From Daldinia sp. FL1419 (lineage: Eukaryota; Ascomycota; Sordariomycetes; Xylariales; Hypoxylaceae): a stretch of 57,903 nucleotides of DNA. This document shows, piece by piece, positions 47,959 to 57,903 of the stretch (position 1 is the first letter of the stretch; each line of letters opens with the position of its first letter). The position numbers were made by a program, and so were the translations under genes. The stretch spans positions 1 through 57,903 of the forward strand of contig MU623515.1 of assembly GCA_025201765.1 (NCBI GenBank), written 5' to 3'. A model generated the notes under the pieces. The model searched no databases, had not been told where the DNA came from, and saw only the letters and a program-made list of their open reading frames with translations.

Positions 47959-49571
47959 ATATTTGAAGTTATTATTATTTTAATACTAATTTATATATTA
48001 TAATTCATAAAAATTAAAATTGAAATTACTATTAACCAATTAGATAAAAAGTTAAATATAGTTAAAGTTCATAGCGTTACAAAAATTACTTATACAGGAT
48101 GGATCAAATAAAAAAATATACCACCTCCTTATATACCAGCATATTAATATATAATATTTCTTATATAATTAGTATAAGAATAATTAATTGATTAAATATA
48201 TAATATATTATTTAATTAATTTGAATATAACATGCCATTACTTTATAAAACACTTATAATACCTATAGCACATAGTTATACATTATTACATTATAAAGAT
48301 GATATATAACAGAATATTATATATAATTATCAAAAAAAACAAAATAATTATATTGAATTTGATTAAGAAAAGATAATTTAGAAAGATATAATATAAAAGA
48401 ATTCTAAGAATTTTGAGCCTATATGTTACCTACCATTACAAAATACAATTATACTAAAACTATCAAATATAAGAACATTATTTATACATATATAGCTGAT
48501 TAATGTTAGTTTAGCTAGTGTATAGCAAAAGCAAGTACTTATTATTAAAATTAGGTATTTGAAGAAAAAGAAGAAGAAAAAAAGAAAAAAAATATTAAAA
48601 CGTTTTTAATTTAAATAAGCCCTAAAAAAACAAAAAAAGAAAATTATAATTTTACCATTTATAATTAAGTTAGTTATAAAATTACTAAGTGATGATTATT
48701 AATTGAAATATTATAATAATATTAATACATTTTTCTTTATATAGTATTTTCTTAATAACAATATAAATTTTTTTTATTTAAAGTTTATATTTTATTTAAT
48801 TAGTTTAATATGTTTTATATAATATATATATTATATTAATATTGTAACAATTACTAACTACTATTAACACCATTAAGTTAAGATTAAGTTAATATATAGT
48901 TATTATTATGAGAAAATAATTAATTACAGATATTTGAAGATGATTGATTAGTTGAGCCAAAATACAGTATTATAATTAATTAAAAAATTGGGGAGTTAAG
49001 AATATATTCGTTCTAAAATTTTCCTTTATACATATTTTGAATTTATATTAATTATTTTGATTTATATAGATTTTAAATTAATTAATTAATTTATTTATAA
49101 TTTAGTTATATTTCTTTATAATTTTTCCAATTCATTTTATTGAAATTAATTTACTAAATAAGTTATTTTGTTAATTTTGGGGAGTTTTGAACCAGTGCAG
49201 TATGAGTACGTGGTTAGAATATATAATAAGGATATGTAATAGGAGTATATAGTAGGAATATATAATAAAAATTATTTTAAAGGACCCTTTAATAGATCCT
49301 TATAAGGTTTATATATACTTATTTAGATATATATAAATTTTAATAATTATTTTCTTATTTAATTAATATAAATCATAAATAATTCTTCAGAGATTATTTC
49401 TATATAACTTCATATAAATAATATATACTCTTTTAACCTATAACCTTATTAATATAGTCACCTTACATCCTCGAGCTCGTACAGCCTCTGGTTGCTATGG
49501 ATTAGTTGAAGTATAGGGCATATCCTGCAGGAGCTATCAGAGCTCCTATTCACTATTTTAATTTAATATAT

Positions 49572-49910
49572 TAAACAAGAATTCTAATAATTCCTATAAA
49601 ATATACCCCATACTTCAACTAACCTATAATAAACCAAAAATTATATAAAAAAAAAAGATATAAGGTAATTATATCCTAAAGGAAATAATAGAACAATTAA
49701 ATAAAAAAACTATTATATATAATTATCCACTTAACAATAATAATATTAAACCAAAATAATATAATTATATAATAAGAGCTACCCTGAAAAACCTTATTAG
49801 CCCCCCCTTCTAAAATTTATATATATTCTTTTAAATATAAATAAATCTTCAAGAATTATTTTCTTACCTAATCAATTTAAGTTATATAAAATTATTCTTA
49901 TGTTTTTATT
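49572..49910. mobile_element. Two truncated LTR fragments, one inserted in the other
   Basis: 49572-49746 is the 5' part of a plus-strand TGAAC-family LTR (TAAACAAGAATTCTAATAATTCC after mutation). At 49747, preceded by ATAT, begins a minus-strand LTR of the 365-bp subfamily (TAAACCAAAATA, later AAGAGCTACCC and TTTTCTTACCTAATCA), which fades by about 49910. Confidence 0.6.
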
Positions 49911-52900
49911 TAAATCTTTTTTTTTTATAAATTTAATTAATAACAGAGTTATCCTTATTAATTTTCATTAATTTTTTTAAATTTTTTTAGAAGAATTTTT
50001 GTAAAAGGTAATTTATTATATTTAAATTAAGGATATAAATATAGAAGATTAAGAAATATTTAATTTATTTGATAATGATAAGTTGGGGTGATAGAATTAG
50101 GATGAAATTTGTTAATCCCTTTATTTTATAATTTTTTTAAAATTTTATAATAATTTATTTTATGGATTTTTTTTTTAAGAAATTATTTAAACCTTTTTAA
50201 ATCTTATAGTTATATGAGAAGGGTTGGTTTTATTTAAATTTTTTTTTTTTTTAAGTGATTGTGTTTTTTTTTTTTTTGGTTATTGTTTTTATTTTTGAAA
50301 TTATTATTGAGATTAGTGATAGATTTAGATAGTGGAGGAGTAAATAAGTAAGGTGATGGGGATTATTTAATTTGTTTGTATTTAATAGGTTTTTTAAATT
50401 TATATTTAAAATTGTTCTTAGAATTGATTATTATTGGTTTGTTGTAATTAGGTTTATTAAAGGGGTAATTAATTTGATTGAGGTGTATTATTTTGTTTTT
50501 TTAAATAAATTAAATTAAATTTATATTATTATTATTTTATGTAAATTTATTATAAATATGTTTTTATTCTAAATTTGGAGGTAGTTTTTGGTGTAAGTTA
50601 AGAAAGGTAATTGGAAATAATATTATTTGAATAAGAAGTTGGGCTGGGGGGGGTTTAATTTATGCTTTTTTAAATTCTTTATTAGGTTTTATTTTCAAGT
50701 GGAATTTCATGGAAAAAGGACATGAAGTTGTTGGAATGTAATATAGAATAATATTATTAAAGATTAATTAAGCGAAATAGGTAAATAAATATTGCAAATA
50801 AATATTATTTAATTATTAAAAAACTTAATTATAAAATAGGTATTTTTGTTTATGTAAATATAATATATTCTTTTATAATATTTGATTTATTAATTTATAT
50901 TAATTATTAATTAATTTTAATATTTTAATAAAATATTTATAATTAAATTATTAATAAATATTTCCATATAATATAAATAGGTTATTTATATCATAGATTA
51001 ATATATTATTTATTTTAATTATGATATATTATTGCATTCTATTCTTCTTAAATTAATTTTATTTATTAATAAAAATAATATGAACCTTTTTAAGGATAGT
51101 GATAGATTTTATCATTTAATAAAAATTATTATAAATAATTATTGTTTCGTAAATCAATAGTAGAAATATATTTTGTATACACTTAAGAACTTAATAGATC
51201 ATTAAATTGTTCCATATTTGAGAAATATTGTTATGGGGAAATACCTAATTATAGAAAGAAATTATAATAGGGTATTTAATTAATATTAAATTAAAAATTT
51301 TTTATTATTTAAATATTTATAATAAAAATTTATAATTTATATAATTAGGTATATAAAAATAATATTAGTTGTTATGAAGAATATTATTTATAGGATGGGA
51401 GATAGATGTTAAATTATAATTTTTTTTTTGGTAAAGTAAGGTTTGGGATTGTTAAATTATATATTACCTGTTATGATATAGGTAGTATAATAAGTTAGAT
51501 TATATTTAATACCTTAATTTTAAAATTAAATAAATTGTAATAAAATTGGATATTTAATATTATATTTAAGATATTAGATTTCTATTATTATATCATTTAT
51601 ATTTTTAGATTTTTTAAGTATAAGAGTAAGGAATGTTGGAATAACTTTAAATATTGTTATAAATAATTTAATAAAATAAATTAATTAAAAAAGATAAAAA
51701 TAGGAAGAATGAATAATAGAAGTAAAGTTTCTGTAATGAGTAAATATATTTACCCCATTTTAGAATATTTATATTTTTATTTATTTATATTAATATTATA
51801 ATTATATAATAAATAATAATTTTTTATTAAATATTTTATAAATAATAAATTTATTAAATATTTATTTATATTAATTATAGGTTAAATATATATAGTAGTT
51901 TGTTTAATTATTATTATTGTTTTTATTTATCATTATTAAGTCTCATTTATATTAAAGGTATTGAAATTTTACAGTATATATAATTATAATTAAATGGATA
52001 ATTAAATATTAAATTTAATAAATTTAATATTTATAATATTATAATATATAATAAATTAAAAACGAATTTATATTTAAAGATATTATAAATAATTTATTTT
52101 AAAATAAAATTTTGTGATTTATGAATAATAATAATATAGGAAATTATTAAAGGAAATTGTATTTTAATATAAGTTATTTTTTGAAGGTTAAATTTTTAGC
52201 GTATATATTCAATTAAAATAATAGGATTTCTGTGATTATTCTGCAATTTATTATTATTAAGAAGGATGAAAGGAGGTTTTTTATATTTATTAAAAATAAC
52301 TATTATAATTTTTAGGAGGTTCTAATTTATATTAGCTCTTTTAATTCATAATATATTATAAATATGATTTTATATATTATTAATTAAACCTATTTAATTT
52401 TAAATATTCTAAATTATTATAATTTTATATCTAATATAAATAAGGAAAGTTTTAAATAGATTTCTAACAGTTTAGGATTTTATCTTTATTATTTTAAGAT
52501 TATTATTTATTATATTAATATAGATTATAAGGATAATTAAATTTATTATATATTTTTAATTATATTTATTTATTTATTTTTTTAAGGGATATATTTGTAA
52601 AACTTTAATAAATTATTTAATTTTTATTAGAATAAATTTTATTATATATTAGGAATTTAATAGTTTTTATGATGTAATTAATGTCTTATTTATATAAAAT
52701 TCTTTAAAAGTTTTTTTAAAAGTAGTTTATTCTTTGTTTTGCTAGTGTAATATGGTATTTAAGAAGATAGAATATGTAAATGATTGATAAATATTTTTTT
52801 TAATAATTTTATTTAGTTTTAAAATGTTGTTTAATATAAATAATAATTTTTATAAAATTAGGAATAATTAAAAGAAATTATTGATAATAATTATATTTAA

Positions 52901-53639
52901 TTTTCTAAAATATTTGTTGTGATGATATAAGAAGATCTTATTTAAGTATTTATTTATTTAATTAAAAGTTTAAAATTTGAGTATGTTTTTTTTATTAATT
53001 ATTAAGTAATGAATATTTTTGAAAAAATGTTATATTATTTTTAATATTAATAGATTATTAATTATAAATTAATAGGTTTATTTAATTGGGAGGTATAAGA
53101 TTAAATATAAAATTTATTTTATAATAAGATTATTAATTACATTAGTAAATATGGTTTGTATAATAGGGGATTTCTAGGGTAAGGTGGTTGTTTATAAATG
53201 TGAAAAAAGGATGTTAATGAGGTAGGATTTGTTAGTTTTTTTTTTTTATTAAATTGAATATAGAATGGTAGTGGTATTATATTATTTTTTTAATTTTTTT
53301 AATAATGATTTATTATTATATTGTAAATTATATATTATTTTTTATTTAAAGTATTTTAAGTTTTTAAAAATAGTTAAATAATATTAAAATTATTTTAAAT
53401 TTGTTTTTACAATTTTTTTTAATAATTAAATAAAAAAAAAAGTGGATTTTAATATTGGTTAATATAGGTTAATTAATTGTAATTTAAATTGATATTTTAT
53501 TAATTTAGAAGATTTAATTCTTTTTATTTAGGGTTTAGTTTTGGGATTATGTGTATTAGTTCTTATTAATTTTTTAAGGTAATATTTATTTTTGTTTGGT
53601 TGTGTTTAAATTTGTTTTTTACATTTTTTTTAGGTTTTT
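49911..53639. other. Very AT-rich, C-depleted block
   Basis: No gene is readable. The plus strand is almost free of C but keeps G in many places (for example 50280-50500), so mutation was strand-biased. Poly-T runs occur near 50239-50278. It lies downstream of the Helitron relic on the minus strand and could include the decayed remainder of that protein (the Pif1-type helicase half), but I could not recognise it. Confidence 0.45.
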
Positions 53640-54400
53640 AATTGGATTTAATTATATTTCTATAATGATTGTTTAGATATTGATGGATTTGCTGGTATTG
53701 GAGGTATGTCTTTATATATGTTTGAAATTTTGATCTTTTGAGGAAAAGAAGTTTTATATGGTTGTAATAAGGATGGTTTAATATTAATTTTATATAATAA
53801 AAATTTTTGAATTAAGGGTAATTATAAATAGATTTGTATTGTAGGAAATATATTAATATATGGGGTTTTATAAGGTATTGTTATGGTATTTATCTTTTAG
53901 GATTTTATAATATAAAATTCTATTGTTTTAGAAATTTAAAGTATGATACATTTTTTATGGTTTTTGGGTACCTAAAATATTTTTTGTATATATTTAAAGA
54001 TGGTGGATATTTGTTTTTGGTTTGTACATTAATAAGTTTAAAATAGGTATTGGGGGGGCAATAATCCATATATTGATAAATTTGATTATTAATTTGAAGA
54101 GGAAGATTAAGTAATATATGGTAGATTTTTTGGGTATAATAATTTTTTTTTTAATTAATTTATTTATTATTTTTGATATAAATGATAATATTGGATTTTT
54201 ATTTAAAATATATAATAAAATTTTAATAGATATTTTAGTAAATGTTTTGGTTGGTTTTTCTTTTTTATTGTAATATTTGGTAATATATTTGATAATGGTT
54301 TGTATATTAGTATAGGGCAATATATTAATATTTTTTAATTAATATAATAATATTAGTTAATTATATTGGTTTAGAATAGGATTATTCTTAATTGATTTAA
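53640..54400 (-). pseudogene. Helitron Rep/helicase protein relic, RIP-degraded
   Basis: Reading the minus strand, three consecutive pieces match the helicase-like region of fungal Helitron proteins. Near 54395-54320 are NPILNQYN and a WLANIDI-like segment (WLKNINI after mutation). 54320-53994 is an open frame with YITKYYNKKEKPTKTF, NKNPILSFISK and INKLI, equal to the family's YxxKYxxKxEK and NPxLSFVSKMMNKLI after G-to-A changes. Near 53815-53640, in another frame, come FYYIKLILNHPYY, FQTYI and LQYQQIHQYLNNHY, matching the family's (C)RVKLMLHHPF ... YxxAFxxCQxxHxHPDDYY. Stops and frameshifts make it non-functional. The HUH nickase motif and Walker motifs were not found, and the Helitron ends were not located. 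Confidence 0.8.
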
Positions 54401-56463
54401 AGGATTATTACCTTTTCCCCTCTGGTTTAATTAATTTGGTTTTATTTTTTAATTTTTTAGGGAAGTTAAAGTGGTATTTGGGCTTGGATGGGGGTTTCTT
54501 TTTTTTTATAGTAATTTTTATTTTTTTTTTATTTATTTTTAAATAATAAGTTAATATATAATAATATTTTTAATAATAATTAATAATGTAATTTAATTAA
54601 TCTTATATAACCTTAATAATTAAAAGATTAAAATTAAATAGATTATTATTATTTTTATATCCAATAATTTTAAAAAATGGATTTATAGTGGTGATATGAT
54701 AACCTTATATTTTGGTAAAATAAATATAATTTTTTTTAGTTATATTGGTTTTAAAATTGGATTCAAGTTAATTTAAATTGTAATTATAGTTAAAATTGTG
54801 GCCCTACCATTTGAACCAATATTACTAGTCCTTAAGATTATATTTTTTTGTTAATATAATTTTTTTAAATAATATAATTTTTGAATAAAGGTGTTAGGTA
54901 GTGATATAGGGGTTTTTTTGAAGTAATTTTTATGATATTGTTATGTGGTGGGGTTTATTAACTTTTTTTTAAATTTTAAAATTAGGTATATGTTAGTATA
55001 GGCTCTACCAATAGTAATTAATTGGTATTAAGGTTATAAAAATAGATAGTATGTTTAAATAATATATATATGTTTTATATTTTTTATGATGTTGGTATTA
55101 ATATGGTTGCGTTTTTTTTAATATGTTAATATATTGTGATATTTGGTTAAGGAGTATTTGGGTTTTTGGTTTATTAGGATTATTAAAAGTTTATTGAAAT
55201 TTTTTTTTTGTAATAGGGATTGGGTGGTTTTTTTATATGTAAAATTTGGTATATCCTTTAATTTATTTGTGTATAAGTGTATTTAAAGTAATATATAAGA
55301 AAATGTAATATTTAGCGAATTATTTATTATTTTAATGTATAATAAGGTTTATATAATTTTGATATTTAATTAAATATTATTTTGGTTTTATAAAATTAAT
55401 TAACCTATTAAGATATAGGGTAGGGTAGGAGAGGGAAAGAAATATTTGAATTTGGTTGAACTTGTTTAAAGGGGTTTTATAAAGGGAAGGTATAAATATT
55501 TAATAAATTTTATAGGGGTTATAATGTTTTAATGGTACTGTATTGTTAGATTTATTTTGGTAGTTTATTTTTTTATAGAAGAAATCTATTTTGGGTATAT
55601 TAAGTAATATATTTGGCATAGTAATTTTATTATAGATATTATTGTTTTATATTAATTGATCTGTTATTAGACCTTATATAATAATATTTATTAAATTGTT
55701 TAATTTATTGATATTTAAGTGATTAAATTTAAATATATTATTTAATAATTAATTTAAATTTCTTTAATTAATAGTTAAATTGTAATATTTAGGATGGTTA
55801 ATAATAAGGTAAGTTAATTATTTTTAGATTATATACCTTTATATATAGAATTGTGTTTGGAATTGGTAAGTTATTTATAGTATGATTTTGGATTTATATA
55901 GGTGGAAAATTATTATATTTAAATGTTTAAGGAATAGGGGGAGTTTATTATATATTTTATTAATATTTTATAAAAAGTAGATTATATGGTTTTAATATTT
56001 ATATTATTAATTATAAATTTAAATAATAATATTAATTTTTTTATTTTTTTAAAAATAATAATTAATATATATAATAAAAATATTTATATTAATATATATG
56101 TGAGTAATAAATTATTTTTTTAATAATAAAAATAATAGGAGGTAAGTAAGAATAGACCTGAAATTTAAAGAATTTGTTGTTAAAAAGAAAAATGATTTAT
56201 TATATTATTTTTTATTATTTTTAATATAATATTTATTATAAATATTATTAATGGTAAATATAATATTAAATTATATTTATTAATAATATAAATAATAGGT
56301 TATTTTTTTAGTTATTAATATTTTATTAAATTTTTTTTTAATAGTTATGTTTTATTTTAAAATAAAATAATTATAAAAATTATTTATATATTAAAAAAGT
56401 AATTTATTAAAAATTTACTAATAAATTAGGGAAGGTTGATAAGTGATATGGGTATTTTAATTA
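54401..56463. other. AT-rich block, possibly the decayed N-terminal half of the Helitron gene
   Basis: On the minus strand this lies upstream of the Helitron relic, where the replication-initiator domain would be. The plus strand is again poor in C. I tried but could not recognise the histidine-rich nickase motif. Nothing else was identified. Confidence 0.4.
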
Positions 56464-56965
56464 TCATATAATTTCCTAATAGAATTATGGTCAGGTAAGT
56501 GATTTTTAAAATAAATTTTAAATAAAATTATAGGTTAAATTGGTTGAGTATTATTTAGAAAATAATTTTTAGGATGAATTTCAAGTGGGATTATAGGTTA
56601 GATTAATTGAAGGTTATTTGGAAGATAATTTTTAAGATAAATTTTATTTAGGATTGTAGGTTAAATTGGTTAAGGGTTATTTAAAAAATAATTTTTAAGA
56701 TAAATTTTATATAAAATTATAGGTTAAATTAATTAAGGGTTATTTAAAAAATAATTTTTAAAATAAATTTTATATAAGATTATAGGTTAAATTGGTTAAG
56801 AATTATTTAAAAGATAATTTTTAAGATAAATTTTATATGGAATTATAAATTAGATTGGTTAATGGTTATTTGGAAGATGATTTTTAAGATAAGTTTTATA
56901 TAGAATTATAAGTTAAATTAATTGATAGTTATTTGGAGAATAATTTTTAAGATGATTTTAATTTA
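56464..56965 (+). repeat. 63-bp tandem repeat, about eight units, subtelomeric
   Basis: The word TAGGTTAAATTGGTT (or close variants) recurs at 56531, 56593, 56657, 56720, 56783, 56846 and 56909, a period of 62-64 bp, followed in each unit by TTATTTGGAAGATAATTTTT and AAGATAAATTTTATATA. Units differ by transitions and a few other substitutions. Some degeneration at the first unit places its start near 56464. Confidence 0.88.
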
Positions 56966-57809
56966 CAATTATTAGGATTATTAATGAAATTAAATTAAAA
57001 TTAATTGTAAAATAATTTTTATGGCGATTTTTTATATCATTTTTAAGTAAAAATTTTGAATTATTAAATAAATGACAATAATTTATAAAATGGGTAAGTA
57101 TAAATAAATAATATATATATGTTTAATTTTATTGTTTTATTAATTTATAAGATATTAAAGAAAAAAAGGTATAAAATATAATTTTATAAAATAATATTAA
57201 AAATAATATTATATTTAATTTATTTAAAATATAATTATAATTTAAATTTTAGATTTTAATTTATTATAATTAATAATGAAAGATTTATATAAAAAAAAGA
57301 TTTGATAATTTAAAAAATTGTAAATTTAATTAAATAAGTTATAAATTTAATTTAATAAATGGTAAATTTTTTTATTATATGGAAATTTAAGTTAATAAAT
57401 AATTATTATAATTTATAATAATTTGTAGAAGAAAAAAATATTGGAAAAAAGTAAGAAAAAAATGAAATATAAGTATAAAAAAAAAAAAAAAATTTTATAA
57501 ATTAAAATATTTAGTTAATTATAATAATTAAATAAGGTTTTCAATTATTTAAAATTTTTGGCAATCTTTCGGGAACCCTTTTAAGGGATGTTTGCAACAG
57601 GTTTTTTTTTTTGGGTTAATTAAATTAAAAAAGGTATATTTACTTATAAACCTTATTATTTATTTAATTAAATTTATTTTAAAATTATATTTATTTATAA
57701 TAATAATGTTATAATTATTTAATAAAAAAAGGATATATTTAATTATAAATATTTTTTTAAATTTTAAATTTTTAATATACTTTTCTACCCCTTATTAACT
57801 TATTAATAT
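56966..57809. other. Telomere-adjacent AT-rich sequence
   Basis: No gene or repeat family recognised. A slightly GC-richer patch lies at about 57560-57605. A run of A lies at about 57478-57491. Confidence 0.5.
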
Positions 57810-57903
57810 TTAGGGTTAGGGTTAGGGTTAGGGTTAGGGTTAGGGTTAGGGTTAGGGTTAGGGTTAGGGTTAGGGTTAGGGTTAGGGTTAGGGTTAGGGT
57901 TAG
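57810..57903 (+). repeat. Telomeric repeat (TTAGGG)n, about 15.7 copies
   Basis: A perfect array of TTAGGG runs to the end of the window with the G-rich strand ending 3' at the right, the correct polarity for a chromosome terminus. TTAGGG is the usual telomere unit of filamentous ascomycetes. Confidence 0.99.

Larger units (their letters stand above)
43277..49552 (-). mobile_element. Outer LTR retroelement (minus), interrupted
   Basis: 5' LTR 49552-49188 and 3' LTR 43641-43277 (365 bp each, same subfamily, sharing the GTGTGAGTATATGGTTGGAA-like block) have CTAT immediately outside both (43273-43276 and 49553-49556). Internal sequence is 49187-47963 plus 44430-43642, about 2.0 kb after removing the nested element. 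It begins, after the 5' LTR, with AAACTCCCC and ends GTAGTTGCCAT before the 3' LTR. No gag or pol motif was readable, so it may be a non-autonomous (LARD/TRIM-like) element or one erased by RIP. Confidence 0.8.

Noticed and set aside
25121..49565. CRISPR-like arrays
   Set aside because: The tandem repeats are 63 bp or 130-170 bp satellites without unique spacers, in a eukaryotic genome.
53834..54046. Plus-strand 70-codon open frame rich in Tyr and Phe
   Set aside because: It is antisense to the Helitron relic; its aromatic composition follows from AT-rich sequence.

Overview
The window is the end of a chromosome of a filamentous ascomycete (Pezizomycotina, probably Sordariomycetes). It ends at the right in about 16 uninterrupted TTAGGG copies. 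Genes on the left carry short introns of 52-84 bp with GTAAG/GTATG donors and CTAAC-like branch sites. The AT-rich blocks carry dense C-to-T and G-to-A transitions typical of repeat-induced point mutation (RIP).

Layout. 1-24.4 kb is ordinary gene-bearing sequence: a lactose-permease-like sugar transporter, a short-chain dehydrogenase, a glutathione S-transferase, a conserved fungal membrane-anchored protein of unknown function, a small secreted cysteine-containing protein, a RecQ-family helicase, a Cdc4-type F-box/WD40 protein, and at 22.8-24.3 kb a gene broken by stop codons of the RIP type. 24.46-28.92 kb is an AT-rich block bounded by inverted repeats and TA, holding a satellite array, a 184-bp-LTR retroelement remnant and a solo LTR. 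28.9-36.5 kb is a moderate-GC islet with an AusD-like small-molecule methyltransferase and a 14-helix MFS exporter-type transporter, plus a second hAT MITE. From 36.5 kb to the telomere the sequence is almost entirely RIP-degraded mobile DNA.

The repeat region can be resolved by target-site duplications. At 36.5-40.1 kb a solo LTR (CTTAT duplication) is split by a 3.4-kb insertion with an 11-bp duplication (MULE-like), which carries a Fot/pogo-like MITE, a satellite array and two solo LTRs of a TGAAC...GTTCA family. At 43.1-49.6 kb one LTR of that family is split by a minus-strand retroelement (CTAT duplication), itself split by a plus-strand retroelement (ATAT duplication). At 53.6-54.4 kb, on the minus strand, there are recognisable relics of a Helitron replication/helicase protein. 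A 63-bp tandem array lies 0.85 kb from the telomeric repeat.

The left-hand genes are housekeeping or accessory and do not form an obvious pathway. The methyltransferase plus exporter pair might be a remnant of a secondary-metabolite locus, but no backbone synthase is in the window. All exon boundaries were worked out by eye from splice signals, reading frame and family resemblance; none has been confirmed by transcripts.
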